In this document: positions 46,134 to 57,549 of the stretch, one piece after another
Layout: each line of letters begins with the position of its first letter
How positions within the stretch are numbered: the stretch's first letter is position 1
Source of the DNA: Pseudomonas viridiflava
GTDB taxonomy: Bacteria > Pseudomonadota > Gammaproteobacteria > Pseudomonadales > Pseudomonadaceae
Reading direction: 5' to 3'
Length of the DNA stretch: 64,000 nt
Assembly (NCBI RefSeq): GCF_900573885.1
Contig: NZ_UPSE01000161.1
Coordinates: 124,001-188,000 of the forward strand
The notes under the pieces: generated by a model
Database searches by the model: none
What the model saw: only the letters and a program-made list of their open reading frames with translations
Told to the model about the DNA's origin: nothing
Program-made: the position numbers and the translations under genes

Positions 46134-47462
46134 CTAGGCGCGTGGCGCTGCGGTAATCTTGATCAGTTTGGCGTAGTAGAAGCCGTCGTGACCGCCCTCT
46201 TGCGCCAGTAGCTGCCGGCCGTGGGGCTGCTTCAAGCCGGGCGGCGGATTGCCGAGCTGACCGGCGATGTCGAGCTCACGGGCACCGGGCGTACGCGCCA
46301 GAAAGGCATCTACGACTTCGGTATTTTCCGTGGGCAACGTCGAACAGGTGGCATAGACAAGTACGCCGCCCACCTCCAGCGTTGGCCACAAGGCATCCAG
46401 CAGCTCGCCTTGCAGCGTTGCCAACGCGGGAATGTCGTCGGCCTGGCGCGTCAGCTTGATATCCGGGTGGCGACGAATAACGCCGGTGGCCGAGCACGGT
46501 GCGTCGAGCAGAATGCGCTGGAAAGGTTTGCCGTCCCACCAGGCTTCGGTATGTCGCGCATCGGCGGCGATCAGCTCGGCGCTCAGGCCGAGACGCGCAA
46601 GGTTTTCCTTCACTCGCACCAGGCGCTTGGCCTCGAGATCAATGGCCACTACCCCGGCCAACGCGGGCTCGGCTTCCAGCAGATGGCAGGTTTTGCCGCC
46701 CGGTGCACAACAGGCATCGAGCACGCGCTGGCCGGGCGCCAGGTCGAGCAGGTCGGCGGCCAGTTGTGCGGCTTCGTCTTGCACGCTGACACGACCTTCA
46801 GCGAAGCCCGGCAGCGTGGTGACGTCGCACGCTTCGGCCAGCACCACGCCGTCGCGGCTGAACAGGCAGGCGCTGGCCTCGAAGCCCATGCGATTCAGCT
46901 CGGCAAGGTATTCATCGCGACTGCCATGGCGGCGATTCACCCGCAGAATCAGAGGCGGATGCGCGTTATTGGCGGCGCAGATGGCCTCCCAGTGCTCGGG
47001 CCAGAACGCTTTCAACGCTTTTTGCAGCCAGCGCGGGTGGGCGGTGCGGGCCATGGGATCGTGGTCAAGCTCTGGCAACAGCGCTTCGGCTTCGCGCTGA
47101 GCGCGGCGAAGCACGGCGTTGAGCAAGCCTTTGGCCCACGGTTTTTTCAATTTCTCGGCGGCGCCGACGGTTTCGCCGATGGCCGCGTGTGCAGGGATGC
47201 GCGTGTACAGCAGCTGATACAGGCCAACCAGGAGCAGCGCCTCCACATCCCGGTCGGCAGATTTGAACGGCTTCTCCAGCAGGCGTTCAGCCAGTGCGCT
47301 GAGGCGTGGCTGCCAGCGGGCGGTGCCGAAAGCCAGGTCTTGCGTCAGACCTTTATCGCGCGCCTCAACCTTGTCCAACTGTTTGGGCAGCGAGCTGTTC
47401 AGCGATGCTTTGCCAGACAACACGGTCGCCAGCGCATTGGCTGCCGCCAGACGCGGGTTCAT
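46134..47462 (-). CDS. rsmB: 16S rRNA (cytosine967-C5)-methyltransferase
   Basis: A 442-residue enzyme with an N-terminal NusB-like RNA-binding domain (about 1-130, [21 protein letters not shown]) and a C-terminal SAM domain: [17 protein letters not shown] near 254, [17 protein letters not shown] near 330 and the catalytic Cys in [15 protein letters not shown] near 382. It overlaps fmt by 4 bases. Confidence 0.97.
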   Translation of the reverse strand: MNPRLAAANALATVLSGKASLNSSLPKQLDKVEARDKGLTQDLAFGTARWQPRLSALAERLLEKPFKSADRDVEALLLVGLYQLLYTRIPAHAAIGETVGAAEKLKKPWAKGLLNAVLRRAQREAEALLPELDHDPMARTAHPRWLQKALKAFWPEHWEAICAANNAHPPLILRVNRRHGSRDEYLAELNRMGFEASACLFSRDGVVLAEACDVTTLPGFAEGRVSVQDEAAQLAADLLDLAPGQRVLDACCAPGGKTCHLLEAEPALAGVVAIDLEAKRLVRVKENLARLGLSAELIAADARHTEAWWDGKPFQRILLDAPCSATGVIRRHPDIKLTRQADDIPALATLQGELLDALWPTLEVGGVLVYATCSTLPTENTEVVDAFLARTPGARELDIAGQLGNPPPGLKQPHGRQLLAQEGGHDGFYYAKLIKITAAPRA

Positions 47463-48409
47463 GCAGTCGCCCCCAACACGGTGCCCACGGCAAATTGCTC
47501 GCGGCGGCTGTTAAACAGGTCGGAGAAATTCAGCGCTTTGCCGCCGGGCAATTGCAGGCGTGTCAGCCGAAGTGCACCGGTGCCACACGCGACGACCAGA
47601 CCCTCGCGGCTGGCCTCGAGGATTTCTCCGGGCGCGCCGTGGCCTTCTGCCGGTTGTGCGGCCAGCACCTTCAACATTTCGCCATTAAGCGTGCTGTGGC
47701 AGATCGGCCAGGGATTAAACGCGCGCACCAGACGCTCCAATTCGTCGGCCGGGCGAGTCCAGTCCACGCGGGCTTCGTCTTTATTGAGCTTGTGGGCGTA
47801 GGTGGCCAGCTCATCGTTCTGGATTTCGCCTTGGAGGGTTCCGGCAGCCAATCCGGAAATCGCCTGCAAAACGGCCGGTGGTCCCATTTCGGCGAGGCGG
47901 TCATGCAGGCTGCCTCCGGTGTCGTCGGCACTGATGGCGGTGGCCACTTTGAGCAGCATGGGGCCGGTGTCCAGGCCCGCTTCCATCTGCATGACGGTGA
48001 CGCCACTTTCGGCATCGCCAGCCTGCACGGCGCGCTGAATGGGCGCGGCACCCCGCCAGCGCGGCAACAACGAGGCGTGACTATTGATGCAGCCCAGACG
48101 CGGTGTATCGAGCACCACTTGCGGCAGGATCAGGCCATAGGCGACCACCACCATGAGGTCGGCATTCAGTGCGGCCAGCTCGGCCTGGGCAGCGGCGTCG
48201 CGCAGCGTTGGTGGCTGCATTACGGGAATATTGTGTTCCAGGGCCAACTGCTTGACCGGGCTGGGCATCAGTTTCTGACCACGGCCGGCCGGGCGATCCG
48301 GCTGGGTGTAAACCGCCACAACCTGGTGCGGGCTGGCGAGCAGGGCTTTGAGGTGTTCGACGGCGAATTCGGGCGTGCCGGCGAAGACGAGGCGCAGTGC
48401 TTGGCTCAT
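47459..48409 (-). CDS. fmt: Methionyl-tRNA formyltransferase
   Basis: A 316-residue enzyme formylating initiator Met-tRNA. The start [15 protein letters not shown] opens the Rossmann fold, and [16 protein letters not shown] (near 110) has the 10-formyl-THF site; the C-terminal barrel domain begins about residue 210. The gene is separated from def by a hairpin terminator. It is coupled to rsmB by a 4-base overlap. Confidence 0.98.
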   Translation of the reverse strand: MSQALRLVFAGTPEFAVEHLKALLASPHQVVAVYTQPDRPAGRGQKLMPSPVKQLALEHNIPVMQPPTLRDAAAQAELAALNADLMVVVAYGLILPQVVLDTPRLGCINSHASLLPRWRGAAPIQRAVQAGDAESGVTVMQMEAGLDTGPMLLKVATAISADDTGGSLHDRLAEMGPPAVLQAISGLAAGTLQGEIQNDELATYAHKLNKDEARVDWTRPADELERLVRAFNPWPICHSTLNGEMLKVLAAQPAEGHGAPGEILEASREGLVVACGTGALRLTRLQLPGGKALNFSDLFNSRREQFAVGTVLGATA

Positions 48410-48431
48410 GGGGGCTCACTTCAAAACGTGG

Positions 48432-48462
48432 AAAAGAAAAAGGCTTGCCGGAGCAAGCCTTT
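48432..48462 (-). terminator. Terminator or attenuator between def and fmt
   Basis: On the minus strand AAAGGCTTGC and GCAAGCCTTT (48453-48462 and 48439-48448) form a 10-bp perfect stem with a 4-base loop, followed by TTCTTTTC. It begins 11 bases past the def stop and lies inside a gene block usually regarded as a def-fmt-rsmB operon. Confidence 0.8.
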
Positions 48463-48472
48463 GATCGGCGTT

Positions 48473-48979
48473 TCAAGCCTGCTGGCGGTGCTGCTTTTCC
48501 AGCTTCTTCTTGATCCGGTCGCGCTTGAGCGTAGACAGGTAATCAACGAAGAGCTTGCCGTTGAGGTGGTCGCATTCGTGCTGAATGCACACGGCGAGCA
48601 GGCCTTCGGCGATCAGTTCAAAGGGCTGACCATCGCGGTCCAGCGCCTTGATTTTGACCTTCTGCGGGCGGTCGACGTTTTCGTAGAAACCCGGCACCGA
48701 GAGGCAGCCTTCCTGGTACTGGTCCATTTCTTCAGTCAGCGATTCGAACTCCGGATTAATGAAAACCCGAGGCTCGTTTTTCTCTTCGCTGAGGTCCATG
48801 ACCACTACGCGTTTATGCACGTTGACCTGCGTGGCGGCCAAACCAATACCCGGCGCGTCGTACATGGTCTCAAACATGTCGTCGATCAACTGACGCAAGG
48901 CGTCGTCAACCACGTCTACGGGCTTGGCGATGGTTCGCAGGCGCGGGTCTGGAAACTCGAGGATGTTTAGGATTGCCAT
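48473..48979 (-). CDS. def: Peptide deformylase
   Basis: A 168-residue iron metallopeptidase removing the N-formyl group from new proteins. All three motifs are seen: GIGLAATQV near 46-54, EGCLSVPG near 90-97 with the metal Cys, and QHECDHLNG near 132-140 (HExxH). ATG 48979 opens [13 protein letters not shown]; six upstream codons in frame are ignored. Divergent from the LysM gene at 49133. Confidence 0.98.
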   Translation of the reverse strand: MAILNILEFPDPRLRTIAKPVDVVDDALRQLIDDMFETMYDAPGIGLAATQVNVHKRVVVMDLSEEKNEPRVFINPEFESLTEEMDQYQEGCLSVPGFYENVDRPQKVKIKALDRDGQPFELIAEGLLAVCIQHECDHLNGKLFVDYLSTLKRDRIKKKLEKQHRQQA

Positions 48980-49132
48980 ATGCGTTGTGTGATGCACTTG
49001 TGGAATAAAGTCAAAATCCGCTGCTAATATGCTGAGCAGCTTTGAAAAACGGCTTCAGGCCGCGGCTTCCGAGGGTTTCGGAGCAGCCCTTGGGCGTTCT
49101 ACGTGAAGACACATAATAAAGGGATTCACCGC

Positions 49133-50158
49133 ATGAGGAAATCACTACTCGCCCTGCTACTCCTAGCCGCCTCTGGCTTGGCTCAGGCCGAAGTGCAGCT
49201 CAAGGAAGGTCATCCGGACCGCTACACCGTGGTTCAGGGCGATACCCTCTGGGATATTTCCGGGAAGTTCCTTAGTGAACCGTGGAAGTGGCCAGAAATC
49301 TGGCACGCCAACCCACAAGTTGAAAACCCCCATCTGATCTATCCAGGCGATCAACTCAGCCTGACGTACGTTGACGGCCAGCCGCGTCTGACTCTCAACC
49401 GCGGCGCCTCGCGTGGCACCATCAAGCTGTCGCCGCAAATTCGCAGTACGCCGATGGCGCAGGCCATTCCGACCATTCCGCTTGAGGCCATCAACAGCTT
49501 TCTGCTGAAGAACCGCATCGTCAACAGCGACGAAGATTTCACCAAAGCCAACTACGTGGTTGCCGGCACGGCCGAGCGCGTAGTCAGCGGCGCCGGTGAC
49601 CGTATTTATGCGCGCGGCATCTTCGACGAGCAGCACCCGGTCTACGGCATTTTCCGCCAGGGCCGCACCTACACCGACCCGGACACCAAAGAGTTCCTCG
49701 GCATCAACGCCGACGACATCGGCGCGGGCCAGGTGATTGCCGAGGAAGACGGCGTTGCTACGCTGACCCTCAGCCGCACCACTCAGGAAGTGCGCAACGG
49801 CGATCGCCTGTTCCCCACCGAAGAGCGTCCGGTCAATTCCACCTTTATGCCTAGCGCGCCCACCAACGAGATTCGCGGTCTGATTCTCGATGTTCCACGT
49901 GGCGTGTCGCAGATCGGTCAGTTCGACGTGGTTACGCTGAACAAGGGCAAGCGCGACGGTCTGGTTGAAGGCAACGTGTTGGCTGTGTACAAAACCAGCG
50001 AAACCGTGCGCGACCGTGTAACCGGCGAACAGGTGAAAATTCCGGACGAGCGCGCTGGCCTGCTGATGGTGTTCCACACCTACGACAAGCTCAGCTACGG
50101 CCTGGTGCTACAAGCCACAAGGCAGCTTGAAACGATGGATAAAATACGAAATCCGTAA
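49133..50158 (+). CDS. LysM-domain periplasmic protein (TsaP-like, PA0020 ortholog)
   Basis: A 341-residue exported protein. The signal peptide spans residues 1 to about 19 (SLLALLLLAASGLAQA), then one LysM peptidoglycan-binding domain at about residues 30-80 (YTVVQGDTLWDISGKF to YPGDQLSL), with a C-terminal beta-rich region. In pseudomonads this gene type is associated with type IV pilus secretins (TsaP), whereas here it neighbours dprA. A parS-like half-site lies at 49891-49902. Confidence 0.85.
   Translation: MRKSLLALLLLAASGLAQAEVQLKEGHPDRYTVVQGDTLWDISGKFLSEPWKWPEIWHANPQVENPHLIYPGDQLSLTYVDGQPRLTLNRGASRGTIKLSPQIRSTPMAQAIPTIPLEAINSFLLKNRIVNSDEDFTKANYVVAGTAERVVSGAGDRIYARGIFDEQHPVYGIFRQGRTYTDPDTKEFLGINADDIGAGQVIAEEDGVATLTLSRTTQEVRNGDRLFPTEERPVNSTFMPSAPTNEIRGLILDVPRGVSQIGQFDVVTLNKGKRDGLVEGNVLAVYKTSETVRDRVTGEQVKIPDERAGLLMVFHTYDKLSYGLVLQATRQLETMDKIRNP
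49891..49902. other. Degenerate parS-like site in the LysM gene
   Basis: TGTTCCACGTGG matches the left 12 bases of parS exactly, but the right flank is CGTG instead of AACA, so only about three quarters of the palindrome is kept. It is probably a weak ParB contact or chance. Confidence 0.25.
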
Positions 50159-50167
50159 TGCCAGAGA

Positions 50168-50190
50168 CCCCCGCGAAAGCGGGGGTTTTT
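50168..50190 (+). terminator. Terminator after the LysM gene
   Basis: CCCCCGC-GAAA-GCGGGGG, a 7-bp stem with a GAAA tetraloop, followed by TTTTTG. It starts 10 bases after the stop and separates the LysM gene from dprA. Confidence 0.9.
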
Positions 50191-50253
50191 GTTTCTGGGG
50201 TCTTGTAGGAAATGGCCCGTAAATAACGCTCTTCTCGATCAAGGATGATCCGC

Positions 50254-51345
50254 ATGTCACACAGCATCTCCCCCGCCGAACTGGAAGCCCGCATTCGCTT
50301 GCACTGCCTGCCCGATCTGGGCGGCAAACGCTTGCGTACGCTCATTGATGCCTTTGGAAATGCCTCGTCGGCACTCAGCGCGCCGGCGTCTGCCTGGCGT
50401 GCGCTCAAACTGCCAAACACCTGCGCCGAAGCCCGGCGCGACGATTCGGTTCGCCAACGCGTAACCGCCACGCTGCACTGGCTCGAACGCGCTAACCAGC
50501 AGCTGATGATGTGGGATGACCCCGATTACCCCGCCCTGCTGGCCGAGCTGCCGGACGCGCCGCCGCTGCTGTTTGTGGCCGGCGACATCGACCTGCTCCA
50601 GCAACCGCAGCTCGCCATTGTGGGTAGCCGCCGGGCCTCGAAGCCGGGCATGGACACCGCCAACGCCTTTGCACGCAGCCTGGCTGGCGGAGGGTTTGTG
50701 GTTACCAGTGGCATGGCCCTGGGCATCGATGGCGCGGCGCATCAGGGCGCGTTGGCAGTGGGCGGCAAGACGGTGGCGGTGCTGGGCACAGGACTCAACC
50801 AGCTGTATCCGCCGCGGCATAAAAGCCTGGCGGCGGACATCGCCCGTGAAGGTGCGCTGGTGTCGGAGTTGCCGCTGGACAGCCCGCCGATTCCGGCGAA
50901 TTTTCCGCTGCGTAATCGTCTTATCAGCGGCCTCTCCCTTGGCGTTCTGGTGGTCGAAGCCAGCCCTTCCAGTGGCTCGCTGATTACCGCACGCCTGGCG
51001 CTGGAACAGGGCCGCGAGGTGTATGCGATACCCGGCTCCATTCACCATCCGGGTGCGCGCGGCTGCCATCAGTTGATCCGCGATGGCGCGGCGCTGGTTG
51101 AATCGGTCGAGCACATTCTTGAAGGCCTGCGCGGTTGGCAGAACGTGGCGCCCGCGCCGAAAGCGCGGCGCAAACCCGCAGCAGCCAGACACCCGATTCT
51201 GAAGTTGCTGCATGCCGCCCCCCAGAGCAGCGAGGCCCTTGCCGTCGCCAGTGGCTGGCCGCTGCCGCGCGTGCTGGCGGCGCTGACCGACCTGGAGCTC
51301 GAAGGCAAGGTCGCCAGTGAGGGCGGCGTCTGGGTGGGCCGCTAG
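50254..51345 (+). CDS. dprA: DNA-processing protein DprA (Smf)
   Basis: A 363-residue protein that protects incoming single-stranded DNA in natural transformation and loads RecA. The Rossmann-like DprA domain has [10 protein letters not shown] (near 130) and the phosphate-binding motif [16 protein letters not shown] (near 158-173). A C-terminal winged-helix-like part follows ([28 protein letters not shown]). ATG 50254 is preferred over ATG 50245 because AAGGA is 8 bases before it. Confidence 0.95.
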   Translation: MSHSISPAELEARIRLHCLPDLGGKRLRTLIDAFGNASSALSAPASAWRALKLPNTCAEARRDDSVRQRVTATLHWLERANQQLMMWDDPDYPALLAELPDAPPLLFVAGDIDLLQQPQLAIVGSRRASKPGMDTANAFARSLAGGGFVVTSGMALGIDGAAHQGALAVGGKTVAVLGTGLNQLYPPRHKSLAADIAREGALVSELPLDSPPIPANFPLRNRLISGLSLGVLVVEASPSSGSLITARLALEQGREVYAIPGSIHHPGARGCHQLIRDGAALVESVEHILEGLRGWQNVAPAPKARRKPAAARHPILKLLHAAPQSSEALAVASGWPLPRVLAALTDLELEGKVASEGGVWVGR

Positions 51346-51395
51346 ACGGCGGTTGGGTACACTGCGCGCAGTTCGATATACAGCGAGGATTGGCC

Positions 51396-51953
51396 ATGAG
51401 CAGCAGTTGGCGTGTGAAACAGGCGGCACGTGTAGTGCGCAATGGCGGCGTCATCGCCTATCCCACCGAAGCGGTGTGGGGCCTGGGCTGCGACCCGTGG
51501 GATGCGCTGGCCGTCGAGCGTTTGTTGGCGCTCAAACAGCGGCCAGTGGAGAAAGGCCTGATTCTGGTGGCCGACACCATGAGCCGGTTCGACTTCCTGT
51601 TTGAAGACTTCCCCGAACTGTGGCTCGACCGTCTCGCCAGCACCTGGCCCGGCCCGAATACCTGGCTCGTGCCGCACCAGAATCTGCTCCCGGCGTGGAT
51701 TACCGGCGCCCACGACACCGTGGCGTTGCGCGTGTCCGACCATCCGCTGGTGCGCGACCTGTGCGCCATGGTCGGTCCGCTGGTGTCCACTTCGGCCAAC
51801 CCCGCCGGCAAGCCGCCTGCACGCAATAGCCTGCGCATTCAGCAGTACTTCCCCGATCAGCTCGATGCCGTAGTGACCGGCGCGCTGGGCGGTCGCAAGA
51901 ATCCCAGCGTGATTCGCGACCTGGCCACCGGCAACGTGCTGCGCGCCAGCTAG
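51396..51953 (+). CDS. tsaC: Threonylcarbamoyl-AMP synthase (Sua5/YrdC/YwlC family)
   Basis: A 185-residue enzyme that makes threonylcarbamoyl-AMP for the t6A37 tRNA modification. Visible motifs: [17 protein letters not shown] near 18-34 (KxR family Thr/ATP region with LLALKQRP) and [14 protein letters not shown] near 131-144. ATG 51396 follows GAGGA by 6 bases; TTG 51390 is an alternative. It is the single-domain TsaC type, lacking the Sua5 tail. Confidence 0.95.
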   Translation: MSSSWRVKQAARVVRNGGVIAYPTEAVWGLGCDPWDALAVERLLALKQRPVEKGLILVADTMSRFDFLFEDFPELWLDRLASTWPGPNTWLVPHQNLLPAWITGAHDTVALRVSDHPLVRDLCAMVGPLVSTSANPAGKPPARNSLRIQQYFPDQLDAVVTGALGGRKNPSVIRDLATGNVLRAS

Positions 51954-51956
51954 GCG

Positions 51957-52934
51957 TTACGGCAGCAGAACGGTCGAGCCGCTGGTTTGCCGGCCAGAGA
52001 GCGCAATGTGCGCCTGGGCGGCATCTTTCAAGGCGAAGCGCTGGTTGATGTCCACCTTGATCTGGCCATTGGCGAGCATGGCGAACAGTTCATCGGCCAT
52101 GGCTTGCAGGCTGGCCGGTGAGTCGGCGTAGCTGCCCAGCGTCGGGCGCGTGACGTACAGCGAGCCTTTCTGCGCCAGCACACCGAGGTTCACACCGCTG
52201 ACCGGGCCGGATGAATTGCCGAAACTCACCAGCAACCCGCGCGGCGCCAAGCAATTCAGCGAAACGTCCCAGGTGTCTTTCCCGATGGAGTCGTACACCA
52301 CCGGGCATTTCTTGCCGTCTGTGAGTTCCAGCACGCGGGCGGCCACGTCTTCATGGCTGTAGTCGATGGTCGCCCAGGCGCCCAAGGCTTTAGCGCGCTC
52401 GGCTTTGGCGGCGGAGCCAACGGTGCCGATCAGCTTCACGTCCAGCGCCTTCGCCCATTGGCAGGCGATGCTGCCCACACCGCCGGCTGCGGCGTGAAAC
52501 AAGATGGTCTCGCCGCCTTTCAGCGGATAGGTCTGGCGCAGCAGATACTGCACGGTGAGGCCCTTGAGCATGACGCTCGCGCCCAGCTCGAAGCTGATGC
52601 TGTCGGGAAGCTTCACCACATGGGCGGCGGGCAGCACATGCAACTCGCTGTAGGCGCCGAGCGGCCCGGTGCCATACGCCACGCGGTCGCCGACCTTGAC
52701 GTTGGTGACCGCCTTGCCCACGGCGTCGACCACGCCGGCCCCTTCGCCGCCCAGGCCCGAGGGCAAAGAGGCCGGGCTGTATAGGCCGCTGCGGTAGTAG
52801 GTGTCGATAAAATTGAGACCGATCGCGTGGTTGGCCACGCGCACGTCGTGGTCGCCCAGTTCGGCGGGTTGGAAGTCAACGTACTCGAGCACGTCGGGGC
52901 CGCCGTGGCTGGCGAATTGGATACGCTTGGGCAT
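51957..52934 (-). CDS. qor: NADPH:quinone oxidoreductase, MDR superfamily
   Basis: A 325-residue zeta-crystallin-type reductase. The catalytic-domain GroES-like fold starts near residue 30, the nucleotide motif AAAGGVGSIACQWAK is near 148-162, and there are no structural-zinc Cys residues, as in Qor. It likely reduces quinones or small electrophiles in the cytoplasm. Convergent with tsaC (3-base gap) and divergent from hemF. Confidence 0.92.
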   Translation of the reverse strand: MPKRIQFASHGGPDVLEYVDFQPAELGDHDVRVANHAIGLNFIDTYYRSGLYSPASLPSGLGGEGAGVVDAVGKAVTNVKVGDRVAYGTGPLGAYSELHVLPAAHVVKLPDSISFELGASVMLKGLTVQYLLRQTYPLKGGETILFHAAAGGVGSIACQWAKALDVKLIGTVGSAAKAERAKALGAWATIDYSHEDVAARVLELTDGKKCPVVYDSIGKDTWDVSLNCLAPRGLLVSFGNSSGPVSGVNLGVLAQKGSLYVTRPTLGSYADSPASLQAMADELFAMLANGQIKVDINQRFALKDAAQAHIALSGRQTSGSTVLLP

Positions 52935-53051
52935 GGAACACTCCTGTGGCTGCGCGAACGAAAGGGCTCTATCCAACGCCCCGCGCCGATGGGCGTCAAC
53001 AGCGAATCTGCCGATGGCGGTGGTATGCTTGCGCCCCTGTTCGGGCTATGA

Positions 53052-54034
<983 letters not shown>

Positions 54035-54035
<1 letters not shown>

Positions 54036-54853
54036 TGGACCGCTATGGTGTGTTCGGCAATCCCATTGGCCATAGCAAATCGCCGCAGATTCATCGTCTG
54101 TTCGCCGAGCAAACCGGCCAGGCGCTTACCTACGAAGCCTTGCTCGCGCCGCTGGACGGCTTTACCGCCTTTGCCCGCGCGTTCTTTTCCAGCGGCCGGG
54201 GCGGCAATGTCACCGTGCCGTTTAAAGAGCAGGCCTGGCAATTGGCTGACAGCCTGACGCCACGGGCGCAGCGTGCCGGCGCGGTCAATACCCTGATCAA
54301 ACAGGACGACGGTGGCCTGCTCGGCGACAACACCGACGGCGCCGGTCTGGTTCGGGACCTGACGGTAAACGCCGGTCTGAACCTTCAGGGCAAACGTATC
54401 GTGCTGCTGGGCGCCGGCGGCGCTGTGCGTGGTGTGCTGGCGCCCCTGCTGGCCGAGCATCCCCATTCTTTGGTGATCGCCAATCGCACCGTGGAAAAAG
54501 CCGAGGCGCTGGCCAAGGCATTTGCCGACCTCGGCCCGGTTGCCGCCTGCGGGTTCGACTGGATGGAAGTGCCGGTGGACCTGATCATCAACGGCACGTC
54601 CGCCAGCCTTGGCGGCGCCTTGCCGGCGATTTCGCCAACGTTGATCAAACCGGGCCATACCGTGTGCTACGACATGATGTATGGCAAAGGCCTGACGCCC
54701 TTCAACCAGTGGGCCAGCGACCACGGCGCCGCGCGCACCCTGGACGGTTTGGGCATGCTGGTGGAGCAGGCGGCGGAAGCGTTTTTCCTCTGGCGCGACG
54801 TGCGCCCGGATAGCGCCAGGGTGCTGACCGAACTGCGCAGCCAGCTAGGTTAA
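54035..54853 (+). CDS. aroE: Shikimate dehydrogenase
   Basis: A 272-residue enzyme reducing 3-dehydroshikimate to shikimate with NADPH. The N-terminal substrate motif [17 protein letters not shown] is at 9-25, the catalytic Lys is in NVTVPFKEQ near 62-70, GDNTDGAGL near 101, and the NADP motif [12 protein letters not shown] near 127-138. Coupled to hemF by TGATG. It overlaps the convergent SulP gene by 4 bases. Confidence 0.97.
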
Positions 54854-56424
54854 GGCGCCGGCTCGAACTCGATGGGGCACGCCGCTTCACCCTCCAGCTT
54901 GAGCAATTCCTCCACCACCTGCGCCTTGGCCCGGCGCAGGCACAGAGTGCGGCCCTGCGCCCGCAGGCGATGGGCTTCCTGGTGGAGCATGGTGACGCCG
55001 GCGTAATCGATGAAGTTGATCTGCTGCGCCTCTATTACCACCCGCTGGCCCTTGCTGCGCTGCAAGCGCAATTGCAGGAAATGGCAGGCGCCGAAAAAGA
55101 TCGAGCCTTCCACCCGCAGAATTTCCTCGTCGCCTTCAAACCATTGCTGCACCCGAGGTTGCGAAGTGCGCTTGAGGTAGAAGAACAGCGACGCCAGCAC
55201 ACCGGCATAAATGGCCGTTTGCAGCTCCATCAACAGCGTGGCGGCCAGGGTCAGCAGCATCACCACGAACTCCGAGCGACTGACGCGGTACAGCGCGCGA
55301 ATGCCGGCGAAATCAATCAAGCCCCAGCAAATCAGCAGAATGCTGGCAGCCATGCTGGGCAGCGGAATGTGTGCGATCAGCCGCGCACCAAACAGCGCAA
55401 ATGCGGCCACGCACAGCGCCGAAAAAACCCCGGCGAACGGCGAACTGGCGCCGCCTTGCAGGTTGAGCCCGGAGCGGGTGAACGAGCCGGCCGAGAGATA
55501 GCCCGAGAACCAGGCGCCGACCATATTCGACAAGCCCTGCGCGCGGACCTCCTGATTGGCGTTGAGCATCTGCTGGGAACGGCTGGCCAGGGTGCGCGCA
55601 ATCGACAGGCTGGTAACCAGCCCGAGCATGCCGCACGCCACGGCGGTGGGCAGCAACCTGAGCACGGTGGCCGGGTCGAGGCTTAGCGGGCTGAACGGTG
55701 GCAACGAGCCGGCGAACGCGGGCACCAAGGGCACGGCTGCAAAAAATGCTGGCAGCGCGGCTACCACGAGGCTACCCAACGCGATGCCCACCAATAGCGC
55801 CGGGGCTCTGGGCCATAGGCGACGTACGATCAGACTGCTGATCAGACTCACCAGCGCGACCGCCACACAGGCCAGGTCGGAGCTGGGTAACCGCTCAATC
55901 AAATGGATCAGGCTGTCGTAGCCGGTGGCCTGGCTGGGTAGGTCGATGCCCAGTAAATACGGCAACTGTCCGAGGGCAATGACCAAGGCCGCGCCGGCGC
56001 TGAAACCGACCACCACCGAGTGCGAGACGAAATTCACCAGCGAGCCGAAGCGCAGAAGCCCCAGCAGCCACTGGAACAATCCGGCAAGAAAGGTCAGCAG
56101 CAACACCAACTGCACGTAGTCGGCGCTACCCGGTATCGCCAGCGGGCTGACGCTGGTGAACAACACGACGGAAATGGCGGCCGTTGGCCCACAAATCAGG
56201 TGCCACGACGAACCCCATAAACAGGCGATAACCACCGGCACTACGGCGGCGTACAAACCATATTCGGCCGGCAGACCGGCGATCAGGGCGTAGGCGATGG
56301 ACTGCGGAAGGGCAAGTACGGCGCCGCTAAGGCCGACGAGGAAGTCGCGGCGAAGCGAACGACCCGTTTGGAGTGGCAGCCAGGCGAGAAAGGGAAAAAG
56401 CATCAAGCGATTGGGCCAGCGCAT
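54850..56424 (-). CDS. SulP-family anion (sulfate) transporter
   Basis: A 524-residue inner-membrane permease with 10-12 hydrophobic segments (SulP core with [20 protein letters not shown] near 38-57 and [20 protein letters not shown]) and a C-terminal cytoplasmic STAS domain (about 400-510, with [19 protein letters not shown]). Neighbouring betC hydrolyses a sulfate ester, so this transporter may take up sulfate or the ester, or export released sulfate; PAO1 carries a similar gene (PA0029) at this place. Substrate not proven. Confidence 0.85.
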   Translation of the reverse strand: MRWPNRLMLFPFLAWLPLQTGRSLRRDFLVGLSGAVLALPQSIAYALIAGLPAEYGLYAAVVPVVIACLWGSSWHLICGPTAAISVVLFTSVSPLAIPGSADYVQLVLLLTFLAGLFQWLLGLLRFGSLVNFVSHSVVVGFSAGAALVIALGQLPYLLGIDLPSQATGYDSLIHLIERLPSSDLACVAVALVSLISSLIVRRLWPRAPALLVGIALGSLVVAALPAFFAAVPLVPAFAGSLPPFSPLSLDPATVLRLLPTAVACGMLGLVTSLSIARTLASRSQQMLNANQEVRAQGLSNMVGAWFSGYLSAGSFTRSGLNLQGGASSPFAGVFSALCVAAFALFGARLIAHIPLPSMAASILLICWGLIDFAGIRALYRVSRSEFVVMLLTLAATLLMELQTAIYAGVLASLFFYLKRTSQPRVQQWFEGDEEILRVEGSIFFGACHFLQLRLQRSKGQRVVIEAQQINFIDYAGVTMLHQEAHRLRAQGRTLCLRRAKAQVVEELLKLEGEAACPIEFEPAP

Positions 56425-56474
56425 CTACATCTCGGTAAGAGGGTTTGGCGAAAGGGTAGCAGCCGAAAGCGTAA

Positions 56475-56590
56475 GCCCTCTCCCCAACCCTCTCCCGCAC
56501 GCGGGCAGAGGGAGCTAATCGGTGTTCGCGTGAGCATCGCCTTTTAGCTCCCCTCGCCCGCTTGCGGGAGAGGGGCTGGGGGAGAGGGCG
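56475..56590. repeat. C/G-rich inverted-repeat doublet (second copy of the 6157 family)
   Basis: The left arm starts GCCCTCTCCCCAACCC and the right arm ends GGCTGGGGGAGAGGGC, the inverse of the first arm of the copy at 6157. Both copies also share GGGAGCTAATCGGTG (here 56510-56524). The T-run at 56591-56596 on the + strand would suit a transcript coming from the left, not the leftward choX. Confidence 0.8.
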
Positions 56591-56595
56591 GTTTT

Positions 56596-57534
56596 TTAAA
56601 GCTTGGCTTTCACCGCCGCCAGCGCATCACCGCCGTCTTTGGTTTTCACCCCGTCCAGCCAGCTGTTCAGCACGTCCGGATGGGCGCTGATCCAGGCCTT
56701 GGCCGCCTCGGCATTGCTGCCTTTTTTATCGGCCACCTGGGCCATGATGCTGTTCTCCATTTCCTGGGTGAACGTCAGGTTGGTGAGCAGCTTGGCGACG
56801 TTAGGGCACGCCTGTGCATAACCTTTTCGCGTAAGGGTATAAACGCTGCCGCTGGCGCCGAAGTATTTCTCGCCGCCGGTAAGGTATTTCATCTTGAATT
56901 GCACGTTCATGGGGTGCGGCGTCCAGCCCAGGAAGGTAATGAAGCGCTCGCGTTTCACGGCCCGCGCGACCTCCGACAGCATGGCCTGTTCGCTGCTCTC
57001 CACCAGTTTCCATTTACCCAAGTCGAACTCGTTTTTGCTGATGATTTCCTGCAGCGACTGGTTAGCCGGGGCGCCTGCGCCGATGCCGTAAATCTTCTGG
57101 TCGAACTTGTCGGCAAACTTGGCCAGGTCGGCGTAGTCATGCACCCCTGCGGCGTACACATAATCGGGTACAGCCAGCGTGAACTCTGTGCCTTCAAGAT
57201 TTTTCGCGAGCTGCACCACGTCGCCCGGTTTGATGAATTTGTCGTAGTGCGCCTGCTGCGCCGGCATCCAGTTGCCCATGAATACGTCCACCAAACCGTC
57301 CTTCATGCCGCCGTAAATAATCGGCACCGCCAGCGTGTCGATTTTGGCTTTGTAGCCCATGCCGTCGAGCAAAAAGCCGGTCACGGCGTTGGTCACGGCG
57401 ATGTCGCTCCAACCCGGATCGGCCATGCGCACGGTGTCGCACGACTCGGCCGCTTGCGCATGGCCAATCGTCAGCGCCAGCGCGCCGGCGGCTGTGAGCA
57501 AGGCTGTGGATAACTTGGTGGATAAAATGTTCAT
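56596..57534 (-). CDS. choX: ChoX-like choline-binding periplasmic protein
   Basis: A 312-residue ABC-type solute-binding protein. A signal peptide (1 to about 28, GHAQAAESC) precedes the mature form; motifs such as ADPGWSDIAVTNAVTGFLLDGMGY, MGNWMPAQQAHYDKFI and FLGWTPHPMNVQFKMKYL are typical of choline/betaine-type binding proteins (aromatic-rich pockets). No permease or ATPase subunit is next to it, so it would serve a transporter encoded elsewhere. It lies 15 bases after betC. A perfect DnaA box is inside the signal-peptide codons at 57505-57513. Confidence 0.85.
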   Translation of the reverse strand: MNILSTKLSTALLTAAGALALTIGHAQAAESCDTVRMADPGWSDIAVTNAVTGFLLDGMGYKAKIDTLAVPIIYGGMKDGLVDVFMGNWMPAQQAHYDKFIKPGDVVQLAKNLEGTEFTLAVPDYVYAAGVHDYADLAKFADKFDQKIYGIGAGAPANQSLQEIISKNEFDLGKWKLVESSEQAMLSEVARAVKRERFITFLGWTPHPMNVQFKMKYLTGGEKYFGASGSVYTLTRKGYAQACPNVAKLLTNLTFTQEMENSIMAQVADKKGSNAEAAKAWISAHPDVLNSWLDGVKTKDGGDALAAVKAKL

Positions 57535-57549
57535 GGCGTCCCCTTGGAT

